Below, piece after piece: positions 16,618-25,037 of a stretch of DNA of 64,000 nucleotides. A model generated the notes under the pieces. That model worked only from the letters and a program-made list of their open reading frames with translations. It had not been told where the DNA came from and searched no databases. Position 1 is the stretch's first letter, and the number at the start of each line of letters is the position of its first letter. The translations under genes were made by a program, and so were the position numbers. The stretch is from Streptomyces nitrosporeus (GTDB lineage Bacteria; Actinomycetota; Actinomycetes; Streptomycetales; Streptomycetaceae): the NCBI RefSeq assembly GCF_008704555.1, contig NZ_CP023702.1:7176001-7240000 (forward strand), given 5' to 3'.

Positions 16618-17513
16618 GCGGTTCCGCCACCGTCACCAGCCGCCCCGCCCCCGCGAAGACCCCCACGGGGACGTCGGCGAGCCGCCGCCGGACCTGGACA
16701 CCCGGCAGGATCGTCCTCCTCGCCGTCGCGCTCGTCCTCACCGCGCTCTGGCTCCTCCCGCTCGCCTGGGCCCTCGCCACATCCCTGAAACCGGAGGCCG
16801 AGACCGCGACGACCCCGCTGGAATGGATCGGCTCCCGCGTCACCTTCGAGGCGTACTCCAAGGTCTGGGAGTCCGGAGACGTCACACGCTGGCTGATGAA
16901 CTCGGCGTACATCTCCGTGATGACCACCGTGCTGACCGTGCTGACCTGCGCGATGGCCGCCTACGGCTTCACCCGCACCGACTTCCGGGGCCGCCGGCTG
17001 CTCTACGCGCTGGTGCTGGCGGGGATCATGGTGCCCCCGCAGGTCCTGATCGCACCGCTGTTCCGCGAGATGGTCCAGCTCGGACTCGTCGACACCTACT
17101 GGGGCGTCATCCTTCCGCAGGTGGCCGTGCCCGCCATGGTGTTCATCCTGGTGAAGTTCTTCGAGGGCGTGCCCAGGGAACTGGAGGAGGCGGCCTTCGT
17201 CGACGGCGCCGGGCGGTGGCGGGTGTTCTGGACGATCGTCATGCCGCTGTCCCGCCCCGTGCTGGCGGCGGTGGCGATCTTCACCTTCATCTCCACCTGG
17301 AACAACTTCCTCTGGCCGTTCCTCGTCACCACCGACCCGAACGGCATGACGCTGCCGGTCGGCCTGGCCAACGTCCAGTCCTCCTTCGGCGTGCGCTACG
17401 CGCAGATCATGGCGTCCCTGGTGATCGCCGGGCTGCCGCTCCTGCTGGTCTTCGCCCTCTTCCAGCGGCAGATCGTGCGCGGTATCGCCCACACCGGCCT
17501 GGCCGGCCAGTGA
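16614..17513 (+). CDS. Sugar ABC transporter permease, MalG type
   Basis: The 299-residue second permease has the EAA motif EEAAFVDGAGRWRVFWTIVMP and a start (GTG 16614) overlapping the previous stop. No ATPase gene follows. In Streptomyces a shared ATPase (MsiK) commonly energises such systems, which would explain the absence. No glycoside hydrolase or regulator gene is attached, so the sugar remains unknown. Confidence 0.94.
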   Translation: MSGSATVTSRPAPAKTPTGTSASRRRTWTPGRIVLLAVALVLTALWLLPLAWALATSLKPEAETATTPLEWIGSRVTFEAYSKVWESGDVTRWLMNSAYISVMTTVLTVLTCAMAAYGFTRTDFRGRRLLYALVLAGIMVPPQVLIAPLFREMVQLGLVDTYWGVILPQVAVPAMVFILVKFFEGVPRELEEAAFVDGAGRWRVFWTIVMPLSRPVLAAVAIFTFISTWNNFLWPFLVTTDPNGMTLPVGLANVQSSFGVRYAQIMASLVIAGLPLLLVFALFQRQIVRGIAHTGLAGQ

Positions 17514-17656
17514 CCGCCCTCCCGGGCGCCCGCCCCCGCACCGCGCCCGGAGGTCTTCCGCGCCCTGACCCACCGCGGCCGGAACACCACCGGTGATACC
17601 GGCGCGGCGGCCGGTACGGTTCGCCCGGCCTATGGCGAAGGTGTACAAAAGGGAAC

Positions 17657-20347
17657 ATGGCCGCACGCAACGGCCGCCCGCGTCCGTTCCTCCGGATGAG
17701 AACCGTCGCCGGCCAGGTCTTCCTCCTGCAGGTGGCGATCGTCGTCCTCCTCGTCATCGCCGCCGTCTCCGCCCTCGTACTCCAGTCCAGGGCGGACGGC
17801 GAGCAGGAGGCCCGCAGCCGGTCGGTCGCCGTGGCCGGGACCTTCGCCAACTCACCGGGCATGGAAGCGGCGCTCGAGAGCCCCGATCCCACCGCGGTGC
17901 TCCAGCCCGAGGCCGAGGCGGCACGCAAGGCGGCCGAGGTCGACTTCGTCGTCGTCCTCGACCGCGACGGTGTCCGCTACACCCACCCGCTGCCCGACCG
18001 CATCGGCGGCACGTTCGTCGGGAACACCGGACCTGTGCTCAAGGGCGAGACCGTCGTCGAGGAGATCGACGGCACCCTCGGCCCGCTCGTCCAGGCGGTG
18101 GTACCGGTCTTCGGACCGGACGGCAAGGTCATCGCCATGGTGGCGGCGGGCATCACCGTCGACCAGGTCAGCGGGGCCGTCGAGCGGCAGTACGTCCTCC
18201 TCTTCGGCTCCGCCGCGGGCATCCTGCTCGTCACCACCGGCGGTACCGCGCTGGTCAGCAGACGGCTGCGCCGCCAGACCCACGGCCTCGGCCCGGCCGA
18301 GATGACCCGGATGTACGAGCACCACGACGCCGTCCTGCACGCCGTGCGCGAAGGCGTCCTCATCACCGACGGTGACGGTGTGCTGCTGCTGGTCAACGAC
18401 GAGGCCCGGCGGCTCCTGGGCCTGCCCGCCGACGCGGAGGGCCGCCCGGTCACCGGACTCGGACTCGACCCGGCCACCGCCCGGCTGCTCTCCTCCGGGC
18501 AGAGCGCCACCGACGAGGTCCACTCGGTGGGCGACCGGCTGCTGGCGATCAGCCGGCGCGCCACCGACCGGGAGGGAGGGCCGCCCGGAACCGTCACCAC
18601 CCTGCGTGACACCACGGAACTGCGGGCGCTCTCCGGCAAGGCCGACGTGGCACGCCAGCGCCTCAGGCTGCTCTACGACGCGGGCACCGAGATCGGCACC
18701 GTCCTCGACGTCGTACGCACCTGCGAGGAACTGGTGGACTTCGCGACGGCCAGATTCGCCGACTACGCCACCGTGGACCTCTCGGAGAACATCCTGCGCG
18801 GCGAGGAGCCCACGGAGGCACGGGCGGTCAGCGGCCTGCGCCGCACCGCCTTCAGCGGCCAGGACCGGGCCACGGGCTTCTTCCCGCTCGGCTCGGAGAT
18901 CCACTTCCAGCCCGGCCTCGCGGTCGGGGCGGCCCTGCTCCGGGGCGAGGCGGTCCTGGACACCGACCTCGCGGCCCACCGCGGATGGCAGGAGTTCAGC
19001 CCCGAACGGGCCGAGCGGCTGCTCGCCCACGGATTCCACTCCATGATCGCCGTCCCCCTGCGGGCCCGCGGGCTCATCCTCGGCGTCGCCATGTTCTGGC
19101 GTGCCGAGAACCCCCACCCCTTCGAGGAGGAGGACCTGTCCGTCGCCGAGGAACTCGTCGCCCGGGCCGCCGTGAGCGTCGACAACGCCAGGCGCTACTC
19201 CCGCGAGCACGCCGTCGCGGTCACCCTCCAGCGCAGCCTGCTGCCCCGCGGCCTGCCCGAGCAGAACGCCATCGACGCCGCCTACCGCTATCTGCCGGCC
19301 CAGGCGGGGCAGGGCGGACTGGGCGGCGTCGGCGGCGACTGGTTCGACATCATCCCGCTGCCCGGCGCCCGGGTCGCCCTCGTCGTCGGCGACGTGGTGG
19401 GCCACGGCCTGCACGCCGCGGCCACCATGGGGCGGCTGCGCACCGCGGTCCACAACTTCTCCAGCCTCGACCTGCCCCCCGACGAGCTCCTGTGGCACCT
19501 GGACGAACTGGTCACCCGTATCGACCAGGACGAGTCCGCCGAGGACCCGGGCAACGCGGTCACCGGTGCCACCTGCCTCTACGCCATCTACGACCCGGCC
19601 GACGGCCACTGCACCATGGCGCGGGCCGGCCACCTCCAGCCGGTGGTCATCGGCCCGGACGGGGACGCGGCGTTCGCCCCCGTGCCCGGCGGCCCGCCCC
19701 TGGGGCTCGGCGGCATGCCCTTCGAGACCCTGGACGTACAGCTGGCCGAGAACAGCCGGCTGGTCCTCTACACGGACGGACTCGTCGAGGACCGCCGCCG
19801 GGACATCGACGAGGGGCTGGAGATCCTGCGCGGCACCCTCGACGGACACGCCGGACGGTCCCCGGAGGACACCTGCGAGGCGGTCCTCGCCGCCCTCGTG
19901 CCCGCCAGGGCCCAGGACGACATCGCCCTTCTCGTCGGCCGCACCCTCCGGCTCGACGCGGACAACGTCGCCGCGTGGGACGTCCCCTCCGACCCCGCCG
20001 CCGTCTCCGAGGTGCGGGCCGGGGTCTCCGCCAGACTCACCGAGTGGAACCTGGCCGAAGAGGCGTTCACCACCGAACTCATCCTCAGCGAACTGGTCAC
20101 CAACGCGATCCGGTACGCCACCGGCCCCATCCGGGTACGCCTGATCCGCGACCGGACCCTGATCTGCGAGGTCTCCGACCGCAGCAGTACCTCCCCGCAC
20201 CTGCGCCAGGCGGCCACCACCGACGAAGGCGGCCGGGGGCTCTTCCTCGTCGCCCAGCTGGCCGAACGCTGGGGCACCCGCTACACCGACGACGGCGGCA
20301 AGGTCATCTGGACGGAACAGCCCCTCCTGGACGGCACCCCGGAATGA
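17657..20347 (+). CDS. Multidomain membrane sensor: extracellular sensor, PAS, GAF, SpoIIE phosphatase, HATPase
   Basis: The protein has 896 residues. Domains in order: a transmembrane helix (VFLLQVAIVVLLVIAAVSAL, about 22-41); an extracytoplasmic CitA/DcuS-like cache domain (~45-175, with FVVVLDRDGVRYTHPLPDRI and PVFGPDGKVIAMVAAGITV); a second helix (~183-205); PAS (~222-320); GAF (~335-505); a PP2C/SpoIIE Ser/Thr phosphatase (~530-755, with GGDWFDIIPLPG, VGDVVGHGLHAAATMGRLR and LVLYTDGLVE); and an RsbW-like HATPase (~770-890, with SELVTNAIRYA). Such proteins control anti-sigma/anti-anti-sigma switching. The cache domain suggests sensing of a small carboxylate. The gene is monocistronic. Confidence 0.93.
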   Translation: MAARNGRPRPFLRMRTVAGQVFLLQVAIVVLLVIAAVSALVLQSRADGEQEARSRSVAVAGTFANSPGMEAALESPDPTAVLQPEAEAARKAAEVDFVVVLDRDGVRYTHPLPDRIGGTFVGNTGPVLKGETVVEEIDGTLGPLVQAVVPVFGPDGKVIAMVAAGITVDQVSGAVERQYVLLFGSAAGILLVTTGGTALVSRRLRRQTHGLGPAEMTRMYEHHDAVLHAVREGVLITDGDGVLLLVNDEARRLLGLPADAEGRPVTGLGLDPATARLLSSGQSATDEVHSVGDRLLAISRRATDREGGPPGTVTTLRDTTELRALSGKADVARQRLRLLYDAGTEIGTVLDVVRTCEELVDFATARFADYATVDLSENILRGEEPTEARAVSGLRRTAFSGQDRATGFFPLGSEIHFQPGLAVGAALLRGEAVLDTDLAAHRGWQEFSPERAERLLAHGFHSMIAVPLRARGLILGVAMFWRAENPHPFEEEDLSVAEELVARAAVSVDNARRYSREHAVAVTLQRSLLPRGLPEQNAIDAAYRYLPAQAGQGGLGGVGGDWFDIIPLPGARVALVVGDVVGHGLHAAATMGRLRTAVHNFSSLDLPPDELLWHLDELVTRIDQDESAEDPGNAVTGATCLYAIYDPADGHCTMARAGHLQPVVIGPDGDAAFAPVPGGPPLGLGGMPFETLDVQLAENSRLVLYTDGLVEDRRRDIDEGLEILRGTLDGHAGRSPEDTCEAVLAALVPARAQDDIALLVGRTLRLDADNVAAWDVPSDPAAVSEVRAGVSARLTEWNLAEEAFTTELILSELVTNAIRYATGPIRVRLIRDRTLICEVSDRSSTSPHLRQAATTDEGGRGLFLVAQLAERWGTRYTDDGGKVIWTEQPLLDGTPE

Positions 20348-20383
20348 ACCCGCACCGGCCCGCCGGGGGCCGCGGAAGAGCCC

Positions 20384-21016
20384 TCAGCCGCGCACGCAGT
20401 GCAGGAACATCTGCGGCTCGGGCACCGCGCCGGGCCGGTCGGGCGTGAAGACCGTGCGCCGCTCCCACTCGACGGTGAGCCCGGCCGAGGCGGCCAGCGC
20501 GGCGAAGGCCTCGGGACCGAAACCGGTCACCCGCACCTCCTGGCCCATGAACACGGCGGGCACGTCCTCCACATCCAGGGTCACCGTCGCCAGCACCAGC
20601 ACACCGCCGGGACGCAGCGCGCGGGCGAGCCGGTCCACCAGCCCGGCCTGTTGCGCACGGGACATCTGCAGCAGGGAGAAGTAGACGCAGACCGCGTCGA
20701 AGCCCTCCTCCTCCAGCGGGACCTCGCGGATGTCCGCGCAGCGGAACGACGCGCCGGGGACCCTGCGGGACGCCAGGTCCACCATGACCGGCGACACGTC
20801 GATCCCGAGCACCTCGTGCCCCGCGCCGGCCAGCACCGCGGCCGTCGGACGCCCCGTACCGCTGCCCACGTCCAGGACCCGGCTGCGCGGGGCGAGCCGC
20901 TCCAGCAGCCGGGCCAGCGAGGCGTGGTGCGCGGCCGAGCCGGCGAAGGCGTCTTCGTACGCGGCGCCGATCGCGTCGAACGCGGTGGCCGCGGCGGGGC
21001 GGTCGTTCCCGGTCAT
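20384..21016 (-). CDS. Class I SAM-dependent methyltransferase
   Basis: The 210-residue protein has motif I VLDVGSGTGRPTAAVLAGAG, motif II-like LGIDVSPVMVDLA and the acidic FDAVCVYFSLLQM post motif. GGAGGAG precedes ATG 21016. The best resemblance is to small ubiquinone/menaquinone-type or generic Methyltransf_25 proteins; the substrate is unknown. It lies 15 bases downstream of a second methyltransferase gene on the same strand, so they probably form an operon. Confidence 0.85.
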   Translation of the reverse strand: MTGNDRPAAATAFDAIGAAYEDAFAGSAAHHASLARLLERLAPRSRVLDVGSGTGRPTAAVLAGAGHEVLGIDVSPVMVDLASRRVPGASFRCADIREVPLEEEGFDAVCVYFSLLQMSRAQQAGLVDRLARALRPGGVLVLATVTLDVEDVPAVFMGQEVRVTGFGPEAFAALAASAGLTVEWERRTVFTPDRPGAVPEPQMFLHCVRG

Positions 21017-21031
21017 CCGTCTCCTCCCTGT

Positions 21032-21817
21032 CTACCGGACGCGCGCGACGCCGACGTACATCCCGCTGAACTCCGGCTTTGGGGCCGGTGCGGAGCGGAA
21101 CCACTCCGGGGCGGTCACCAGGCCCGGCTCCACCAGGCCGAGGCCCTCGAAGAAGCGCCCGAACTCGGCGCGCGTCCGCAGCGCCAGCTGGATGCCGCCC
21201 TTGCCGTACTCCTCGGTGCCCTGCTCGCCGCCCTCGGGATTCACGTCCGACGCGCCCTGCGACAGCGCCACGTAACTGCCCGGCGCCAGGGTGGCCGTCA
21301 GGGTGCGCACGATGCCGTACGGGTCCTCGGCGTCGGGCAGGAAATGCAGCAGGCCCAGCAGGGACAGGGCGACCGGCCGGCCGAAGTCGAGGACCTCGTG
21401 CGCCGCCTCGATGATCGTGCCGGGCTCACGCACATCGGCGTGGACGTAGTCCGTGGCGCCCTCCGGGCTGCTGATCAGGAGGGCCTCCGCGTGGCGCAGG
21501 ACGATGGGGTCGTTGTCGCAGTAGACCACCCGGGCCGACGGGACGATGCCCTGGGCGATCTGGTGGAGGTTCGGGGCCGTGGGTATGCCCGTACCGATGT
21601 CGAGGAACTGGTCCACGCCCTCGCCCGCCAGCCACGCCGTCGCACGGTGCATGAAGGCCCGCTGCTGGAACGCGCCGGCCCTCGCCTCGGCCGGCAGGTG
21701 CTCGGCCACCGCCTGGTCCACCGGGTAGTTGTCCTTGCCGCCCAGCAGGAAGTCGTAGACACGGGCCGGATGGGGTCTGCCGGTGTCGATCGGGGGCCGG
21801 GACGTTCCGGTGGTCAT
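21032..21817 (-). CDS. SAM-dependent methyltransferase of the actinobacterial DUF574 family
   Basis: The protein is 261 residues from ATG 21817 (MTTGTSRPPIDTGRPHPARV). The conserved opening HPARVYDFLLGGKDNYPVDQ and motif DQFLDIGTGIPTAPNLHQIA identify the PF04672 family, which is greatly expanded in Streptomyces. These proteins have a Rossmann methyltransferase fold, but few have known substrates. It is upstream of, and close to, the next methyltransferase gene. An 8-base inverted repeat lies upstream at 21871-21897. Confidence 0.92.
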   Translation of the reverse strand: MTTGTSRPPIDTGRPHPARVYDFLLGGKDNYPVDQAVAEHLPAEARAGAFQQRAFMHRATAWLAGEGVDQFLDIGTGIPTAPNLHQIAQGIVPSARVVYCDNDPIVLRHAEALLISSPEGATDYVHADVREPGTIIEAAHEVLDFGRPVALSLLGLLHFLPDAEDPYGIVRTLTATLAPGSYVALSQGASDVNPEGGEQGTEEYGKGGIQLALRTRAEFGRFFEGLGLVEPGLVTAPEWFRSAPAPKPEFSGMYVGVARVR

Positions 21818-21870
21818 GAGGTGCTCCGTCGCAGATGGGTGAACCGCTCCGACTGCGCAGTCTGCCACAG

Positions 21871-21897
21871 CAACTCATACGGGAGGGGCATGAGTTG
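21871..21897. promoter_or_regulatory. Inverted repeat in divergent promoter region
   Basis: CAACTCAT and ATGAGTTG form perfect 8-base arms around an 11-base spacer, between the leftward methyltransferase gene and the rightward DUF6221 gene. The central ACGGGAGGGGC is typical spacer GC content while the arms are unusually AT-rich, which suggests a protein-binding site. In Streptomyces, paired ACTCAT/ATGAGT-like half-sites often mark DUF397/XRE-type or sigma-linked control, but I cannot assign one. Confidence 0.45.
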
Positions 21898-22029
21898 GCA
21901 CGCCCGCACCAGGCCGCCCGCCGGCCCCGCACACGGGGGGCCCGTCCCCGTCCGGCCGGGCGGACCGGCACGGCGGCACGGTGCGTATATCGTCGTGCCG
22001 CCTGCGTCGGAGAGAGGGTGCACAACCAG

Positions 22030-22458
22030 ATGGCAGACAACGCGGACCTGCTCGCCTTCGTGCGCGCACGCCTCGCCGAGGAGGAGCACATCGCCCAGGA
22101 GGCCGGAGCGGACAGCTGGAGATGCCCCGCCGGAGTACCCGGCGAGGTCCACGACCGCGCGGGCGGCATCGCCTTCGTCGTACGGTCGCGCGGCTACGAC
22201 CGCCACATCGCCTTCCAGGACCCCGCACGCACCCTGCGCCGCATCGAGACGAACCGGGTCCTGCTCGACGAGTACGAGGAGATCGCCTCCCTGGACACGG
22301 ACCGGCCCCGGCAGGACTTCTCCTCGGGCCGTGCGGTCGGCCTGGGTTTCGTCGTCCGGCAGATGGCGGCGGAGCACGCGGGCCACCCCGACTACCGGGT
22401 CAAGTGGCTGCCCCGCTTCTCCCACTGGGGCCCGCCGCCCGGCCGGCCCGAGGAGTGA
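22030..22458 (+). CDS. DUF6221 family protein
   Basis: This 142-residue soluble protein begins MADNADLLAFVRARLAEEE, then QDPARTLRRIETNRVLLDEY and a C-terminal GHPDYRVKWLP. This is the pattern of DUF6221, which is widespread in Streptomyces, often in prophage-like or accessory settings, and of unknown function. ATG 22030 is preferred to GTG 22018 because GGAGAGAGG directly abuts the GTG but is about 11 bases from the ATG. Confidence 0.82.
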   Translation: MADNADLLAFVRARLAEEEHIAQEAGADSWRCPAGVPGEVHDRAGGIAFVVRSRGYDRHIAFQDPARTLRRIETNRVLLDEYEEIASLDTDRPRQDFSSGRAVGLGFVVRQMAAEHAGHPDYRVKWLPRFSHWGPPPGRPEE

Positions 22459-22610
22459 GCCGGCCCGGCTCCGGCGGCGGCCCCGCCACACCCCGGCCGG
22501 TCACCGCACGGCGGCGGCGCCGTCCCCGGCCGGGCTGAGTATCCCGGACCCGCCGCCCTGAGTACGCCGCCCCATCCCGCGCCCTCCCGGCGGCGGTGCA
22601 ATGGGACCCA

Positions 22611-23047
22611 TGGCCACCGAAGCGCAGCGGCGCCCCCGCATCCAGAACCTCACAGCCGCCGGATCGGCACTCGCCGTGACGCTGCTCCCGCTGGCCGTGG
22701 GCGTCCTGCTCGCCAGGACCGCGGCCATGGACCCGCTGACCCCGGTGAACGCGCTGGTCACCAGCGGCGGCCAGCGTCCCCGGATCGCCCCGGCACGCCT
22801 GGTGGTCCGCGCCCGGACCCGTGGCCTGCTGGCCCGCGGCACGCAGACGCCGGTCCGGGACGGAGCCGCCGGCCTGGTCACGCGGGTCCGCGCGGCGCGC
22901 GACGGTGTGTGCGGCGGGCCCCGGCGGCGGGGCGGGGACCGGCCTCCTGAACGGCGCGGGCACGGCGCGCAGCCCCCGCCCGACGCCCCCACCAGGGCGG
23001 GCGGACCGCGTCCGGGCGGGGGGTGTGCACGAGAAGGCCGCCGGTGA
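22611..23047 (+). CDS. Uncertain ORF, possible small membrane-anchored protein
   Basis: An open frame from ATG 22611 (MATEAQRRPRIQNLTAAGSA) has one plausible membrane helix (LAVTLLPLAVGVLLA). Its second half is an arginine/proline-rich string without family features, ending just before the cyclophilin gene. There is no good RBS. I do not recognise it. The whole stretch 22459-23062 may be non-coding or hold a decayed gene. Confidence 0.25.
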
Positions 23048-23062
23048 TGTCAGGATGGACCT

Positions 23063-23560
23063 ATGACCATCAAGGCGTATTTCGACATCACCATCGACAA
23101 GCAGCCCGCTGGGCGGATCGTGTTCAACCTGTTCGACGACGTGGCCCCCAAGACCGCGGAGAACTTCCGCGCGCTGGCCACGGGCGAGAAGGGCTTCGGC
23201 TACGCCGGATCCCCGTTCCACCGCGTCATCCCCGGCTTCATGCTCCAGGGCGGCGACTTCACCCGCGGTAACGGCACCGGCGGCAAGAGCATCTACGGCG
23301 AGAAGTTCGCCGACGAGAACTTCACGCTGAAGCACGACAAGCCGGGTCTGCTCTCGATGGCCAACGCGGGCCCGAACACCAACGGCTCCCAGTTCTTCAT
23401 CACCACCGTCCTCACCCCGTGGCTGGACGGCAAGCACGTGGTGTTCGGCGAGGTCGCCGACGAGGACTCCATGGCGCTCGTCCGCAAGATCGAGTCCTAC
23501 GGTTCGCAGTCCGGCCAGACCAAGGCCGAGATCGCCGTCTCCGGCTCCGGCACTCTCTGA
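23063..23560 (+). CDS. Cyclophilin-type peptidyl-prolyl cis-trans isomerase
   Basis: The 165-residue cytoplasmic cyclophilin catalyses proline isomerisation. The single domain fills the protein: FHRVIPGFMLQGGDFTRGNG (catalytic Arg region), SMANAGPNTNGSQFFITT and WLDGKHVVFGEV with the usual cyclosporin-binding Trp. The length equals that of the typical eukaryote-like bacterial cyclophilin A. A perfect palindromic terminator follows nine bases after the stop. Confidence 0.97.
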   Translation: MTIKAYFDITIDKQPAGRIVFNLFDDVAPKTAENFRALATGEKGFGYAGSPFHRVIPGFMLQGGDFTRGNGTGGKSIYGEKFADENFTLKHDKPGLLSMANAGPNTNGSQFFITTVLTPWLDGKHVVFGEVADEDSMALVRKIESYGSQSGQTKAEIAVSGSGTL

Positions 23561-23568
23561 CCTGTGCG

Positions 23569-23592
23569 GCGGGGCCCCGGCCGGGGCCCCGC
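23569..23592. terminator. Perfect 24-base palindrome terminator
   Basis: GCGGGGCCCCGG followed directly by its reverse complement sits nine bases after the cyclophilin stop codon. It can fold as a hairpin or cruciform. Confidence 0.7.
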
Positions 23593-23633
23593 ACCGGTCC
23601 GCCGGCGCCCCCGGGGCTGGCATGATCGAGGGT

Positions 23634-24332
23634 ATGGAAGACCGCATCATCGCCGCGTGTGACGGCGCATCGAAGGGCAACCCGGGACCTGCCGCCTGGG
23701 CGTGGGTCGTGGCCGACGCGCAGGGGCGTACGCGACGCTGGGAGGCGGGCCCGCTCGGCACCGCGACCAACAACATCGCCGAACTCACCGCGCTCCGTGA
23801 ACTGCTGGCCTCCACCGACCCGGCGGTGCCCGTCGAGGTCCGCATGGACTCGCAGTACGCGATGAACGCGGTCACCAAGTGGCTGCCGGGCTGGAAGCGC
23901 AACGGGTGGAAGACGTCCGCGGGCAAGCCCGTGGCCAACCGGGAACTGGTCGTCGCGATCGACACCCTCCTCGACGGCCGTGCCGTCACCTTCCGCTACG
24001 TACCGGCGCACCAGGTGGACGGCGACCCGCTCAACGCGCTCGCCGACCAGGCCGCCAGCGAGGCCGCGGTGTCGCAGGAGGCGGCCGGGACGGCGTACGG
24101 CTCGGCGGAACCGGTGCCCGCGCCCGCCCGCGCCACGAAGGGCCGCACGGCGCAGAGGCCGGCGAGCGGGCCGGGGGCCGGCGGTGCGGGCAGGGGTCCG
24201 CGCTCCGGGGCGACCATCCGCGCGAAGTTCGCCGGCCGGTGCCACTGCGGGAAGCCGTACGCGGCCAAGGACATGATCGCCAAGAACCCGAACGGCTGGG
24301 GCCACCCCGAGTGCCGGACGGCGTCCGCCTGA
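23634..24332 (+). CDS. Ribonuclease H family protein with C-terminal cysteine motif
   Basis: The protein has 232 residues (ATG 23634; ATG 23622 would add four residues). The RNase HI core has the four acidic residues in ACDGASKGNPG, NIAELTALRE, RMDSQYAMN and DPLNALADQAA, so it should cleave RNA in RNA-DNA hybrids. A low-complexity linker is followed by a ~40-residue tail, KFAGRCHCGKPYAAKDMIAK and GHPECRTAS, with three cysteines and a histidine. This resembles a zinc-ribbon-like end often seen in actinobacterial RNase H proteins. The last bases are repeated just downstream (24343-24364). Confidence 0.92.
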   Translation: MEDRIIAACDGASKGNPGPAAWAWVVADAQGRTRRWEAGPLGTATNNIAELTALRELLASTDPAVPVEVRMDSQYAMNAVTKWLPGWKRNGWKTSAGKPVANRELVVAIDTLLDGRAVTFRYVPAHQVDGDPLNALADQAASEAAVSQEAAGTAYGSAEPVPAPARATKGRTAQRPASGPGAGGAGRGPRSGATIRAKFAGRCHCGKPYAAKDMIAKNPNGWGHPECRTASA

Positions 24333-24364
24333 TCCGCTCCGTGTGCCGGGCGGCGTCCGCCTGA
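24311..24364 (+). repeat. Tandem 22-base repeat duplicating the end of the RNase H gene
   Basis: Bases 24311-24332 (the final codons and stop of the RNase H gene) recur at 24343-24364 with one mismatch. The second copy would encode a near-identical CRAASA-stop tail. It looks like a local slippage or duplication event. Confidence 0.7.
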
Positions 24365-24642
24365 GCCGTGCCGTCCGGCACGGGCGTCCGCCCCGCCCGG
24401 TTCCTCCCGGCCGCCGCCGCGTCCGCACGTGCCGCCGTCGCCGCGGCGGACGGCCGTTCTGTGCTCCCGCTCCCCGTGACACGCCCGCCACGGCACTCCC
24501 GCGCCACAGGTCCACAGGACCCCGGTGGTTTCAGCGCGCTCGCGCCGGTCACCCGCACTGTGTACGGCCGCCGGAAACGGAACGGCACCACACACGGACT
24601 CCGGCACACGGAATCCGTCCGGCACAGAGGGAGAGACCGAGC

Positions 24643-24897
24643 ATGGACAACTGGCGTATGCGCGCGGCCTGCCGCGACGAGGACCCCGACCTGTTCTTCC
24701 CCATCGGCACGACGGGCCCCGCGCTCGTCCAGGCCGAGGAGGCCAAGGCGGTCTGCCGCACCTGCCCGGTGCGGGAGCAGTGCCTGGAATGGGCACTGGA
24801 GAACAAGCAGGACTCCGGTGTGTGGGGAGGCATGGACGAGAACGAGCGCAGGGCGTACAAGCGCCGCTCCCGCCGGCAGTCCAGGACCCACGGGTGA
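24643..24897 (+). CDS. WhiB-family iron-sulfur transcription regulator (Wbl, WhiB1/WblE-like)
   Basis: The 84-residue protein has four cluster-binding cysteines, C10, C38, C41 and C47, the C-x2-C-x5-C spacing being typical of WhiB. The motif GVWGGMDENERRAYKRR is the G(V/I)WGG turn with a basic C-terminal tail. The segment DPDLFFPIGTTGPALVQAEE resembles WhiB1/WblE proteins. Wbl proteins hold a [4Fe-4S] cluster, bind region 4 of the principal sigma factor and respond to redox or NO. ATG 24643 follows GAGGGAGAGA. Confidence 0.94.
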   Translation: MDNWRMRAACRDEDPDLFFPIGTTGPALVQAEEAKAVCRTCPVREQCLEWALENKQDSGVWGGMDENERRAYKRRSRRQSRTHG

Positions 24898-24974
24898 GAG
24901 GCACGGCCGGCGGCGGAGCCGGACCGGCCGGCGGGGGAGCGGAAACAGGCGGCAGGGGACGGAAACGGGCGGCA

Positions 24975-25030
24975 ACCTTCCGGCGTCCGGCGGCGACTGA
25001 CGGGGCGTAAGCCGCCCCCCGCCGGAAGGT
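24975..25030 (+). promoter_or_regulatory. Leader hairpin masking the rhamnogalacturonan lyase RBS
   Basis: ACCTTCCGGCG (24975-24985) is an exact reverse complement of CGCCGGAAGGT (25020-25030), and the second arm contains the GGAAGG ribosome-binding site of the lyase gene. The 34-base loop can add inner GGCGGC/GCCGCC pairing. The structure could block translation until it is melted or bound. Confidence 0.5.
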
Positions 25031-25037
25031 GCCCGTC

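Noticed and set aside
22400..23989. Minus-strand frame across the cyclophilin and RNase H genes
   Set aside because: It overlaps two well-supported genes on the other strand and shows no family features.
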